Source: Oegoconia quadripuncta (Eukaryota; Arthropoda; Insecta; Lepidoptera; Autostichidae). Taken from it: a stretch of 64,000 nt of DNA. The stretch is taken from contig OX438749.1 in assembly GCA_949316235.1 (NCBI GenBank), forward strand, positions 4,978,914 through 5,042,913, in the 5' to 3' direction. The notes beneath the pieces were generated by a model. The model saw only the letters and a program-made list of their open reading frames with translations. It did no database searches and was not told the origin of the DNA. Positions 1 through 10,995 of the stretch are shown piece by piece. Each line of letters begins with the position of its first letter. Position 1 is the first letter of the stretch. The position numbers were made by a program, and so were the translations under genes.

Positions 1-19
1 CAGGTAAATAACTCTTTAA

Positions 20-235
20 AAACCAAAAAAAAACCCAACAGCATATTTTGTATTTTGCGGGCGCCATGTTGGATTTATTACCATAAAATTTATCTATCCT
101 ATGACACTCTAGGGTACAAGACGAATCGAATGACACCTTACACTTCAAAAGCGGTCGAGCCGTTTAGGCTATAGGATGTAACATAGAAATATACATACAT
201 ACATACATTCGAAAAACATGACCCTCCTTTTTGGG
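20..235 (+). repeat. Dispersed repeat, family P (GCGCCATGTTGGAT type)
   Basis: A stretch with the core 'gcgccatgttggatt', followed by 'ggctataggatgtaac' and an ATAC microsatellite, recurs at 39032-39150 (same orientation), 38308-38375 (reverse) and in two pieces at 12523-12775. Recurrence within the window is the evidence. No coding potential was seen. The class is unknown; a non-autonomous element or LINE tail is possible. Confidence 0.55.
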
Positions 236-247
236 GACGTCGGGTAA

Positions 248-446
248 AAAGAACAACCCCTCGAGTTTCTTGCTTATTCTTCTCAGGGGAAAATTGCATT
301 TTGAACAAGCAGTAGCTTAAAAAATTTATAATTGACTATTTTAAGTTTTTTTTTTTTTTTTATATGAGAGAGCTGCAAACGAGCATGCGGGTCACCTGAT
401 GGTACTAAGGTAAGTGTACTGTTTACATACAAAATAAAGCATTTTT
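248..446 (+). mobile_element. LINE-A 3'UTR fragment, split by a later insertion
   Basis: The sequence from 'gagtttcttgcttattctt' through 'gaacaagcagtagctt' to 'aaaataaagcattt' matches the 3' end of the element at 46880-47168, which carries the reverse-transcriptase C-terminus. Here the copy is interrupted at 346-410 by a LINE-C tail, so the terminal 'tacaaaataaagcattt' resumes only after the insertion. It is a 5'-truncated, non-coding fossil. Confidence 0.6.
346..410 (-). mobile_element. LINE-C tail inserted into LINE-A
   Basis: A T-run followed by 'tatatgagagagctgcaaac' and 'gcgggtcacctgatgg' is the reverse complement of the end of the LINE-C copy at 36985-37302. It sits inside the LINE-A 3'UTR, and a short 'taag' repeats on both sides as a possible target duplication. 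Only about 65 bp are present, so this is an extreme 5' truncation. Confidence 0.6.
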
Positions 447-522
447 GTCTTTGGTAAAACTGTTAGTTGCGATAAGACCTCCTGATCACTCAACAGTACC
501 TACTGTAAATTTAAAAATCATT

Positions 523-663
523 ATGTCTATTAAACCAAAATTGATTATAATAGGCACATTGGCATTCATCATTGCTAGCACGACTCAAGTGTGTAAGAGT
601 CGCGGATGCGACTATGAAATGAAAGAGTATACGCATGTATATCTTCGTCTAGATGCCAGGTAA
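523..663 (+). CDS. Candidate secreted-peptide ORF or first exon (unrecognised)
   Basis: A 46-codon ORF starts with MSIKPK and a strongly hydrophobic run (LIIIGTLAFIIA), resembling a signal peptide. It continues with a short polar part containing a C-x4-C pair and ends at a TAA. The sequence CAG|GTAA at 657-662 would also serve as a splice donor (exon ending at 659), so this could be a first coding exon instead of a complete peptide. The start context (attATG) is weak and no homologue was recognised. ORFs of this length occur by chance in AT-rich DNA, so confidence is low. Confidence 0.2.
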   Translation: MSIKPKLIIIGTLAFIIASTTQVCKSRGCDYEMKEYTHVYLRLDAR

Positions 664-876
664 CCTGGGACCATGTGACGCTAATTTAGTCAATCTTTCA
701 CCTTGTGCTACGAAAAGACAACATTTGTGACATGACAAACTTCGCCAAGCCGCTATGTGTCACCTCTTATAAGTTGTGCTAGTCCTGCTGCCAAATAGTA
801 ATCCGTCAATGTTGTGTAATAAATTAAGTACAATGATTTCAGGAATTTTTGAAATTTAAAGAATAAATATAAAATT

Positions 877-1067
877 ACTAGCTTTCCGCCCCCGGTTACG
901 CTTGCGTGGAATAACTTTATCGCGGAAATTTGTTTATCCCGCGGGAACTACTCACTTTATCGGGATAAAAAATATCCCATGTTTTAATCCAGACTATGTT
1001 CTACCTATATACCAAATTTCAAAACAAATAAACAAACATCCAAACTTTCGCATTAATAATATTAGTT
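877..1067 (-). repeat. 'CGCGG' interspersed repeat (Helitron-like or other non-autonomous element)
   Basis: This copy starts 'ctagctttccgcccccggtt', passes through 'tatcccgcgggaactactc' and 'tcgggataaaaaatatccc', and ends 'aaactttcgcattaataata'. Related copies lie at 24753-24967, 42692-42770 and 58183-58394 (-), and 46040-46250, 55833-56280, 58718-58904 and 61147-61277 (+). The family lacks visible terminal inverted repeats and ends near CTAGT, which would fit a Helitron-like element, but the class cannot be settled from this window. Confidence 0.6.
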
Positions 1068-3005
1068 ACATGAAATGATTAAAATTAATACAACCCCAAC
1101 CCTTGGTCTGTTATAAAAAAACTCTAAAAGTTCATATCTTAAAAACTTTCTCCTTTGTTGGAAGTCTGGTAAAAAGCAACGAATATTTAGTGATCAATCT
1201 CATATTTTTGATCTCAGACATTTTTATTACTATTTCATGAAACTGATACAGCATTAAGCCTCTTTCCCTTTCTCAGGAAGCTGAATGTGGCCCTCTATCA
1301 ATTTCAGAAGCTAAACATCATTGTTGTATTCCTGAATAAAGGATAAGAGACCCAGTGAAATTACAGGCTTAAGAGTTACTCCTACTTAGTCAGCTAGGTC
1401 ACCAGATGTCACAAATAACATGGGCAGTTATAATAATTTTCCAACAGGTGACCTATGTGGTTGTTTGTTATACTATGACAAACATATCAGAAAATTGTTC
1501 TGTTAACGTTAATTATGTGTGAATACAGTGTAGTCAGCATCAAAAGAATGTAAGCTGCCTTTGTATGTGAACAATTAAGAAAATGACCTGAGTCTATGGC
1601 TGACTAGAAAAATAGTCTGTATGGGATAAGTTAGCCATTGTGCATAAATTTCAGGTTTTTTTTTATATCCTTCTGTACAATAAAGCCTATACAAACAAAT
1701 GAAGATACCTTAAAAAATAAAACCAATTTCTCTATTCTTGTCATTTGCAAATGGTAATTTGCGCTTGTCGCGACAAGAAACACGATTCATTTAAGAATGC
1801 GTTCTTTGAGTAGACATAAATAAAGAACTTTCGAAATAATAGAGAAATAACGACAGTTATGTAGGGAGTCAAGTCAAGTTTCATCATTTGGGATTCTGGG
1901 GCCTATTTAATAGAAGATAATTAATAAATCCGATAGTCTGTGCATTCTTGAATAAATTTAACTTCCTCTGTATTTTCATTACATTCTGTATAGTAAATCT
2001 GAGGCAAATTGATTTCTTAGCGATGCAGTGTGAGAAGAAAATGACTTAGAGCAATTTTCCAGAGTATGAATACAATAGAAGTAATTTTAACAAAGAGTCT
2101 TTGGCATTAAACAGGGAATTTTAAAATAACTACTAAAAATGCTACAACTTCTATTATGACACCTAGTATTTCTGTTGAATATATACAATTTATTTTGTAG
2201 GTAATATAGTATTTCAAATAAATAATCCCAAACATCATTCAATATAAAATTGACAAAAGAGTGAGTGATACCCAAGCGTCCCGGGGTTCACACATCATAC
2301 ACCCGTTGCGTAACACCAAGCCACCACAAAAATCAATAAGGTACACAATAAGGATCATACCCAGCCTCACATTTGATTTCTATACATTAGAAAGAGATAG
2401 CATACAAAAAGAGAAAACGCACTGAAGTCAAGAGTCCCCGTCATCGATCGGCGTTGGGTAGCAAACATCATGTTTAAACAAGCATGCTATAGATTCTATA
2501 GTTTCGAATAAATGTTCTATAATACAGAAAATTAGGGCAAAATTAACCACCTCAATTAATTCTATTCACAACAGAAACTTAATACCATTCATTTGTGAAA
2601 TCATGGCTAAATTCACAACAATAATTTAGCCCGGGGTTGAATGAGGCAAAAAATTATGAAATCTTTTCAATAATCATCTCAATAAACTTACACTAAAAAG
2701 GGACAGTCAATAATAAGAGCATGTCAAAACATATTAAATCATAACTTCATGATTCAATGAACAAGTTATGGAAAAAACTATAATAGGGCAAAAAATTATA
2801 ATAGAGCTTACCATGTTCATTGTGTTTAGACAAACAATATACTTTGGAAGGTACTACACCAGCTAATAGAATTATAACCGAGTATTTTAAGCAAAGTTCA
2901 ATAAATTTTATATTATAAAAACTTTGAATTGAGACGAGCACAACTGCGCAACACAGCGGCAGTGGTCCGAGTGAAAGATCCGCAGACGGAAGCCGCACCA
3001 ACACA
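1068..3005. other. Anonymous AT-rich sequence
   Basis: No gene, RNA or recognisable repeat was found. ORFs on both strands are short and of low complexity. CTTTG/CAAAG pentamers occur at about the rate expected from base composition, unlike the clusters beyond 51 kb. Confidence 0.5.
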
Positions 3006-3119
3006 ATGGAGTCCGATCGAACATTACTTCTACATTGTGTGGCATTAGGAGTTATGATAGGGTTTATGAAATCAAAAGAAGATTTTTTAAAGGAGTCAAG
3101 TACAATAAAAATTGGGTAG
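3006..3119 (+). CDS. Candidate 37-codon small membrane-peptide ORF
   Basis: The ORF starts in a good insect context (cacaATGG) just downstream of a moderately GC-rich leader. It encodes MESDRT, a hydrophobic segment (LLLHCVALGVMIGFM) and a charged tail (KSKEDFLKESSTIK). AATAAA-like signals follow within about 110 bp. This layout fits a single-exon gene for a small tail-anchored or mitochondrial peptide, but no family was recognised and chance is a serious alternative. Confidence 0.22.
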   Translation: MESDRTLLLHCVALGVMIGFMKSKEDFLKESSTIKIG

Positions 3120-3779
3120 GATATTGTATTTAAAAAACTATATTATTTGGCAATATGACTTTATTTATATTTGCAATACATTTAGAACAAACAAAAAGAT
3201 TTTATTCTACGGGATTTATGTAATTACACAAATAAAAATTGAATTACTATCATAATAACAAATATGAAATTAGATTAGCAGGTGATTGGGAGAAAACTAC
3301 AATAATTGTACCAAGAAAGTTGTAAGGAAAGGATAAAATAGGAAGGTCAAAAGTATTGTTCATTACAGAATTCAACAAAGTTTCATTGATGATGACGGTC
3401 TTAGACAGGAAACGAGTTGTAAACAGTGGTAGGTAAGCTCGTAAAACTGACGCCGACGAAACCAACGCTAGGTGTAAAATTACTAAATAACTATTCTATT
3501 ACCCCTTCACCCTGGCCTATCGTGATATCACGCTTTCAATGAAGGTATTGATGATAAAAAGTGCCATTTATACCGAAATCCAACACCAACACGGAAGAAC
3601 AATATTTATAGAACATTGATGAGTGAAACAATATGTGAAATTTAATGCTCTTACTTATCACAGTAACGCTGATCGACGTTTCGAAGTAGGACAAGAGACA
3701 TTAATTGAAAAGTTTCTTGGAAATAAATAATAAATTAGCTTGGTTTGGTTTTGTATACAACATCTTGACATGACACTTG
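3120..3779. other. AT-rich sequence with no supported gene
   Basis: A minus-strand open frame at 3250-3465 (71 codons, hydrophobic, preceded on that strand by a polypyrimidine-AG) was considered as an exon, but it has no recognisable motif. Nothing else was seen. Confidence 0.4.
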
Positions 3780-3970
3780 CTTGACAGCCCGCCCCGCGCC
3801 GCCCGCCATAACAGACAGCCCGCCAGCTGTCAATCAACGCCATCTAGCGAAGACGCCACAAATAACAAGCATAGCGAGCGGGCGAGCGGGTGTGAACTAA
3901 TTTGCATAACATAGCGTATCGCTAGAGGACGTCACAGGTCGTATAATCTGTTGGCGGGAAAAATAAAAGC
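3780..3970. promoter_or_regulatory. GC-rich promoter-like island (GC boxes, octamer, E2F-like site)
   Basis: In AT-rich surroundings this block contains 'cccgccccgcgccgcccgcc', a perfect POU octamer ATTTGCAT (about 3900), a CRE-like GACGTCA core (about 3928) and an E2F-like TTGGCGGGAAAA (about 3952). On the minus strand the sequence could lead into a transcript with a possible donor (GTAAGA) near 3653. The elements were read directly; promoter function is inference. Confidence 0.35.
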
Positions 3971-4960
3971 TTGCAGTAAGTTTTTTTGCTTGATAATGAG
4001 TGAGTCTAAATAAACTACTCTCTTACTATTATAACTTAATGTTGACCTTGCCTTGTGTTACCTGTGAGCAGCTTACAGCCGCTGCATTTTTGTTTCTTTT
4101 TTTCTTTATGCCTCCCGTGAAATCTGTAACAATACAAATAATTTTGAGCTTTCTTTATATACACACAGAAATCAACATCCTTTAAAAGTTTATAACATAA
4201 TCCGTTTATAATATGGGAGGATTTGCCATAATCGCAATGCTGGGCAGGTGAGTTGACGCAGAATGTTTTTGGAACCCGCACCAATAATTTCTGATGCCCA
4301 TCTGCAATGTGCATTGTCATAATATATTCTGATACTCATGATGCCTGAGTCACTTTTTACGACACTCAGTCTTATTCTGCTCTGCCGAAATCCAGACGGC
4401 TACATACACATGCTTAGGGGACCTGTCTTTGGACGGAGATACACTACCGTTGATGCATAAGTTTGGAAGCAGTGGGTAATTATTAACTTTTACACTATGT
4501 GCTTGCTTAGTACAGTAGTAAGTTAACATGCAAATTAATCATGTAACATGTTTATTCACTGAGGAACTGTCTCCTATAGCACAGGTTATACCTAGTTTAG
4601 GAGGCAGGAATCCCTACTGTTGTTTTACACTATTCAAATGTACCTAAACCTCTTATACTATATTCAGTTAGATTTGTGACACGTTTTCGGATACCGCATC
4701 AGACACAATAGAATTTTTATTGTTATAAAGTCGAAACTCAAGTTGTGTCCCTTAACATGTGAATAATTATATTGTTATAAGTATTAAGTAATGATTATTT
4801 ATGGCTGGTGATACTGTTCTATGAAATACAGGTTTTTCAACCTAGTTGGGCAACAGAGGCTATATTATTGACATAAAAATTAACTAACTTAACTTAGATT
4901 ATAAGATAAAACTGTAAACTTTTTGGAAATAAAGTTATTATTATTATTATATAAAAAATA
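3971..4960. other. Anonymous sequence ending in a retro-element-like 3' end
   Basis: No coding exon was recognised. The last part (about 4900-4950) ends 'aataaagttattattatt', which looks like the polyadenylated 3' end of a retrotransposon of unknown family. Confidence 0.35.
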
Positions 4961-5092
4961 TCCCGGCATCAGTCTTTCCTGAATCCTATAATTATCAAGA
5001 GCTGAGTGCATAGGCATCTACTGAGATCGCGTGCTTCATTGCCACATCGTCACTTCCCATCAGATGAGATTGCGATCAAATGCGTATCCATT
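4961..5092 (+). mobile_element. LINE-B fragment (reverse-transcriptase C-terminus plus 3' end)
   Basis: The plus strand reads ASVFPESYNYQELSA then a stop, then residues matching the C-terminal tail of the better copy at 26083-26430. Its end 'catcagatgagattgcgatc' is the reverse complement of the tail shared by the LINE-B copies. This is a jockey/CR1-type non-LTR retrotransposon remnant with frame-breaking changes. Confidence 0.6.
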
Positions 5093-5359
5093 CACAAAAA
5101 AATTACCATTTTTTATAAAGTCTCCACAGTAATAAGTAACAAAATAAATTAACATATCAATAAAACGGGCAATTTAATTCTCACTTCCAAAAGTTACTTA
5201 ATTAGCGGTCACATTAGAACTGTGACTGGTTATATATATTCTGTGCCAGAACTCAGAATCAGAAGAAGTTGAAATCAGAACCGAAAAAGATGCATTTTTA
5301 TTGTTTAAAATTTTTATAAAGTAAATTTTCAAAAACTAAGAAAACCACCAGAAAACCAT

Positions 5360-5510
5360 AATGGTGTCGATTCGGATGTACACCAACTAAACTAAAACCA
5401 GTTTTGGAGTGGTGCCGTCGCATCGTACTGTTCCAGGGATAAAGAGACAGCACTACTCTAAAACTGGTTTTAGTTTAGCTTAGTTGGTGTACATCCGAAT
5501 CGACACCATT
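5360..5510. mobile_element. Fold-back MITE, 151 bp
   Basis: The arms 5360-5410 and 5455-5510 are inverted copies, beginning 'aatggtgtcgattcggatgt' and ending with its complement. They differ mainly by a 5-nt indel and one substitution. The loop of about 44 nt is non-coding. The whole unit would fold into one long hairpin. No transposase is present, so it is non-autonomous. The superfamily is not determinable and no clear target duplication was seen. Confidence 0.75.
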
Positions 5511-5796
5511 GTTTTGTAGGGAAGGTTATAAATGTTCATACTGTATGGTTACAAGCGGAAAAAATATGAGTAACTTCAGATTTTCTTTCTCCAGTTCTGT
5601 AAATTAAAGTGGAAAAAACATAGTCACTCCTCATGAATCTTTTATATTATTAGGTTTTTTTTTCAGTCAAAAACATGCTAAAACCTGGTTACAATGTTAT
5701 TCAGACTCTTGAAGTAAAATGAACAAACTCACCCTTGATCAAGACGACGTTTATTTATTTTATGCACGATAAGTTTAGTAATAATAAGTGCTGTGT

Positions 5797-6252
5797 GGTT
5801 TCGGCACTCAAAGAGAATAGAACCAACCCGTCACTTCCGGTGGGTGTCGTAAAAGGCGACTAAGGGTCTTTCCACCAAAAAACATCTATGTTTTTGCTCA
5901 CCCCCTGGCACGTGTGCATTTCTGTATATTTCATAAGGTGAACCGTGGAAGTTGTTTCAATTATTAAACTTTAACAGCAATGTTAATAGCATTGTTGTGT
6001 TCCGGTTGTCAGAGATAAGATAGCCAGTCCCCCAAATAAGATGGGGTTTCCGGGTCAGTAAGTCAGTTCTTTTTTTTTTATCCGCAAGTCTAGTCCGTCT
6101 AGTAGACCTTCGGCCTCATCTTCACTTAACATCAGGTGTGATTTAGGTCAAGTGCGAACCCGTTGCGGATAAAAAAAAAGCTTTTGAACCCAATTTTTTG
6201 GGACATTTCTGACCACCCCATTTGGGATAAGGGTCTGGATGATGTGTATGTA
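5797..6252 (+). mobile_element. Interspersed repeat, family X, interrupted by SINE1
   Basis: Diagnostic parts are 'tgggtgtcgtaaaaggcgac', 'cacgtgtgcatttctgtata' and the terminal 'gaccaccccatttgggataa'. Other copies lie at 25930-26490 (split by LINE-B), 31445-31665 (-) and 41325-41527. Here it is opened by a SINE1 insertion at 5977-6180 and resumes with 'tttttgggacatttctgacc'. No ORF; probably the tail of a LINE or a SINE-like element. Confidence 0.55.
5977..6180 (+). mobile_element. SINE1, 5'-truncated, nested in family X
   Basis: It carries the SINE1 body ('gataagatagccagtccccc', 'ggggtttccgggtcagt', 'acttaacatcaggtgtgatt') and an A-tail. About 40 bp of foreign sequence containing 'agtctagtccgtctagtaga' lies in its middle. 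The tRNA-like head is missing. Confidence 0.7.
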
Positions 6253-7767
6253 TGTACAATAAGTTTATTGAATTCTAATCTATACCTTAACACGTCGCTC
6301 TTCGTCCTTCGTTAGGGTCCACTTCGGAAAACTTTTCGTGGCAAACTCCATGATGTCAAAAGATTAAGGACCGCAATTACTTAACGACTCTCAAGTCTTA
6401 CTTAATACTTCGCAGATCTTACTTTACTCGAGTTTATGCCAAGTCTAAACCTATGCTTTGAATTTATAGTCCCACTCGCGCTAAGTAACCGCGGAGCAGA
6501 TGCACACTAGGACAGACAGAAAATTAATATCTAGAACCATTACATTAAACCAAGGTCCGAGAAAATGGTAATAAAATATGAATTGCGTTGTAACTTTCGT
6601 CGTAAAACGTAAGGGACTGTCAACTCTGTCATTATCTGACTGATTTTCTGAGGCATATAACGTACCTAAGCAAGCTATATGAAACACTGCATACGGGAAT
6701 GTATTGGTCTTACTGAACTTTTCCTGAGTAGACAATTTTCTCGACTTATTATTGTCAAAGTTCCAGTTTAGTTCAACAAATAAGTTAGGTTCAGTTGGAG
6801 TAAAAAGCGCGTTTTATAGATTTTACAGTATCATTTTCATCCTTTCGTTGCATGAAAAACATTAATTTTGACTTGTTCAAAGTGGACATCATGACGTGAG
6901 AGTATGGTTTCGATAAGATCGTGAAAACCATAAAGGCACCTTGGGATAAGAGGGGAGATGTGGCAGATACTATTTGTAAACTTTATATTACAGAAATACG
7001 TCGAGTGCTTCTACTAAAGTAACTCTTACCACTAAGTCGAACCAGACAATATCTGAACGGCCAATTTTCGGCAAATTATTATCCCAAAGTCGGGCACCAA
7101 GCGACAGAAAAAAGGGTTAAAAAATGAATGACTTCTCTATATAGTCCATATTCCTCCGAGATAGGTATACATCATCTGTGGCCGGCTGTCCACGGCGTCA
7201 TTAGCTGGCGCAGGCACGCACTAAGCGACTCTTTGATGTGCACAAACTTTCCGTTTTCCTTTGATTGGTAATGGAACTCTACTCTGTTATTACACTAATT
7301 GAATTTCCCTACCCCGGACGAGGTGTAGATATTTAGGGGTTCAGTATCGACTGCATAATTCATACAATACACAGACCAGAAACATATAGTACAAACAGGA
7401 GCAAATAAAAAATCTGTGGTTCTGTTTGTGGGATGAATACGAAAGAAAAGAAAGAAAGAAACTGTTTATTCGCCACTTCGAGACATAAGTATACAATAAT
7501 TGTTAGGCAAATAACAGAACACTCAGATAAGTGTCGCATCTGCGAAAGGGAAACGACCCATCCACAATGCTGAGTTTAAAATATATTAACATTCTTATTT
7601 AAAGAAATTAATATATTAACATTAGCATCGCAATATGTTTACAAAAACTTGTTGTATGTGAGAAAAAATCTAGAATCGTTTAAGACAAATAGTGATATAC
7701 ATAATGTTAATACAGGATATTAAAATAAACTTGCTGTTCAGTCACTAAGTTTACGCAATGTAGGATA
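6253..7767. other. Anonymous sequence with a GAAA microsatellite
   Basis: No coding exon or RNA gene was recognised. A GAAAGAAA tract at about 7441-7463 precedes 'ctgtttattcgcc' and may mark the reverse-oriented tail of a retro-element to about 7560. Two CTTTGAT sites occur near 7222 and 7257, within background expectation. Confidence 0.4.
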
Positions 7768-8080
7768 CGCTTTTATAATAAGGCTCCAGTGGACATTCAA
7801 AATTTACCTTTAAATAAATTCAAAACCATCATAAAACATACATTATTTACCAAAGGCTATTATAAAATTTCTGACTATCTGGATGATAAGCAAGCATGGA
7901 CATAGACCGCTCGGCGATATTCAATCTAATTATACAATATAATATAATTGTAACCCAAACTTATTTAAAAGAGCAACCTTTTCCCGCCGTGGGTTGACAT
8001 TGAAACGATTGTAGTTTCTATAAGATATTTAAATGCACTACACAAAGTTCCTTATTTAAACAATAAAGCGTATTTGATTG
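7768..8080 (+). mobile_element. LINE-A 3' terminal fragment with reverse-transcriptase C-terminus
   Basis: The frame at 7768-7905 encodes RFYNKAPVDIQNLPLNKF... ending GYYKISDYLDDKQAWT and a stop. This is the typical extreme C-terminus of a jockey/CR1-like reverse transcriptase (family knowledge), followed by a 3'UTR ending 'caataaagcgtatttgattg'. The copy at 46880 ends YYEILDYLDDKHSWT. All catalytic domains are absent, so this is a dead 5'-truncated copy. Confidence 0.72.
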
Positions 8081-8231
8081 ATCTAGTTTTAACTAATACG
8101 GTAATCCAACCTAGTACCAAGACTTTAAAATAAAGAATAAGAAAAAAAATCGCACACGTCCGCTGTCTATTACGAGTATTTTATTTTAATTATTATTTTA
8201 TTTTAAGTACTTATTATTTTAAGTAAGTAAT

Positions 8232-8270
8232 TATTTTAAGTACGAGTAAGAACTCGTACTTAAAATATAT
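8232..8270. repeat. Short perfect hairpin
   Basis: 'ttttaagtacgagt' is followed after a few bases by 'actcgtacttaaaa'. It sits in AT-rich direct repeats of 'ttattttaagta' (8170-8245). It is probably a replication-slippage product; no terminator function is claimed. Confidence 0.5.
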
Positions 8271-8739
8271 TTTTGCGGAATGATTTCCCTTCAACTTTTT
8301 CATGATATCCTTATTGTAGTCCTTCAATGACAAACTGATTTACGGGCGCCATGATTACTATTTGTGACGTAACTATCCCGTAACACTTGCGACTGTCATG
8401 CCGAATCTAAACTTACCTCATTAATTAAAATCCATCTAGCTGAGCTACGAGCGAATAAAGAACCCCACATAGATACGTACGCAAAACAAATCTTCTTTGC
8501 AGCCGAGTAAAAACGATTTCGCGTCTAAAACTAAATCGCTACTAGCTCTACCTACCACCACCGTATCAGCTACCTAAATTTAATAATGTAGTCATTATGG
8601 CATGAGAATATGGGAATATATGTTACCAGATATTTTAAATAGTACTCCCGGAGAGCTATATTCACATAACATAAAACAATGTAAAAATGCATTGAAGAAA
8701 TAGTTCATACATGGATCTATAGCCTAGCCTAAGAAGAGC

Positions 8740-8961
8740 CTTTCCAACTAATTTCATTTCGATAGACACATGTCTACTTGTTTTTGTACATTCTTTTATG
8801 TATCCCTATGTATTTAAGTTACATACTTTTGTAATAATTAATAACGCGGCGTGTCAGTGACCTTCGCACTACACCAACCTTTACATGTTTTCGTAGGCGT
8901 CTTATGGCGTAGGTAGATTGTCAAATATTGTTTACATGAATAAATAAACTAAAAAAAAAAT
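8740..8961 (+). mobile_element. Possible retro-element or mRNA 3' end with A-tail
   Basis: The sequence ends 'atgaataaataaactaaaaa', a polyadenylation signal followed by an A-run, with no coding content. Only the tail structure supports this, so the call is weak. Confidence 0.25.
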
Positions 8962-10118
8962 CTCTAGGCCTCTCTACATTTACATATTTTCATCAATCGT
9001 TCTTTTATAATGTAATTTAAACGCCCACTTCCTTCAATAACGTAACTATGGAGATCAAAATGATAAGGGTTTCCCGGAATTAGCGATCCACTGTGAAAGG
9101 GTCCACTTTGATCGGCTTCCTCAGAAATACCTTCAACAGTACCTACATAGCACTAATCAATCGTGTAGGGGTCTTGCCAATCGGAGAAGGCATTAAAGGC
9201 AATAGTTCGGCTTGCGGTAAACTGTTTGCGGGTGCAGTGGGGGATGGGATGTTGCCAGCTGCGTGAATTTGATTTACAACACTGTTGTGTTGTAATGCAC
9301 AAATGAGTAAAGTTCATGTTAAATGTGAAATTTTCAAATGAGTAAAGAAACTAGAAAAATAATAAATTTTGGCTGTGTTAACATTATATTTTTTTCAGAA
9401 ATTCACAACAATATTTAAAAAGTTATTTTAAAAAAAAGTAGTTCAGTGTAGGACTTTTACGATAATGTCTTTGTAATTATTTTTTCTTTCCTATTCGACT
9501 ACAGACACATACAACAATAAATCCTACAAGCATCCATCGTGACTATTACTTACCTATGTCGTTCTAAAATGAACAAATTTTCAAAAATTAAAGTAAAATA
9601 TAAAAATTCAAACACAAAAGTGATACGTGCCATATTTATCCATACAATAACAAATAATCATAATAACGATTGGTTAGTGACTACAATGATATGACTTATA
9701 AATACACTAGATATGTCTACAACATTAAAACAACATATTATTTGAAGGGATTTTTAATAAATTTGATTTTAGTTTGGCTATGTGTGCCTAGTACTTTCAG
9801 TATGTCTGACTGTTCGTGACCTCAGTTTTTTTTTTATCACCTCTTTTAAACTCAAAAATTCGGTTAAGTGGAGAAAATTAGACTCATTATAAATTTTATA
9901 TTTTTATAAGTGTCGCCTGATTAGGGTTTGTCATCAACTGGACACGTGGATTTAGACACAGGTGTGTCCAGAATAATTCACATTAGTAATACAGCTATTA
10001 TTATTACCTACTACTATTTTACAATGTTGAAGTAAACATAAACAGACCGAATAATCGGAAGGACACCAATGTTAACCCTTTCCCAAAATTTGCTCTTGGT
10101 GTCGCCAATTTCCGTCGA
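8962..10118. other. Anonymous AT-rich sequence
   Basis: No gene, RNA or recognised repeat was found on either strand. Confidence 0.45.
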
Positions 10119-10149
10119 ATGTTGGTATCATGTTATTTTGTGAGTGGCA

Positions 10150-10320
10150 ACACAGCGAAGGGGGATGTTCGCAGTTCTCAGTGTAGATCAAAGGCGGCGA
10201 GACAAAGCCGGAGGAGCCTTTTAACTTTATTTAGCGGAGTGGTAAGTTTAGCCGGTCGCGAATCGCGCAGGTTAAAGAGTAACACACTCACTTTGAACCA
10301 CGACGGGGATGCAGGGTTGG
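10150..10320. promoter_or_regulatory. Small GC-rich block with paired TCF-like and GGCGGC motifs
   Basis: It contains ATCAAAG at 10187-10193 directly followed by GCGGC, then ACAAAGCC at about 10202 and CACTTTGAA at about 10290, in a locally GC-rich context. A 71-codon open frame across it has no recognisable motif. The pattern resembles the larger clusters at 51-53 and 62-63 kb. Regulatory function is inference. Confidence 0.3.
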
Positions 10321-10334
10321 TACAATCAGGATAA

Positions 10335-10995
10335 TAAAAATTATAGGTACGTAAATAAATAGTCGTGTTATAATTTCCTAGAGTTCAATTTCGTGTGGTA
10401 GGTGACATGCGGTAGTCACGACGCGTTCTCTGTAACGCGCGTAACAGCGTATATAACGAAGATGTATTCTTTTACCCGACTGCAACAGGTTTATGTCCCA
10501 TAGCTGTGGGTTGTATGGAAGAGATCGCTTTTAGTGATATGACCGCCTAATTGTGTTCTATTGTTATCATCAAAAATTATTGTAAATTATTTTGCGCAAT
10601 AAAGAGCATTTGTATAGTATTGTATTGTTTATTAAGCATAATTTCTATGACACCACTACTAGTATACACGATTTAGATTTTATTGAACACCTTTGTATTT
10701 AAGACAAGTATCTATGGATTATTAAAGTGGCCTTTGAGTAAAAAACCAAAAAAAATATATATATTTTCCGTAACAAATTCAAAGGCATTCACATAGATCT
10801 TAATCGTTTGAACTGTAGTTGGATATGTATGCACACTATTGTATGCCGCTGGAGTAGTGCCTGTGTGAATCAATACGAATGAGAAAGATGACACCGGAAA
10901 TGGTCGAAAACCACGTGCCAATTTTCCCCATTACTCTAATAACTAGGGACGTAAACTGCTAGAGTAAACTTGGCTCAGACATGATAGAGAGTAAC
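10335..10995. other. Anonymous sequence
   Basis: No gene was recognised. 'gcaataaagagcatttg' near 10595 could be the end of a LINE-like tail. Confidence 0.35.

Noticed and set aside
7441..7463. CRISPR-like or satellite array at GAAA, GATA, TTTA and GTAT tracts
   Set aside because: They are simple microsatellites with no spacers; no CRISPR array exists in this eukaryotic window.
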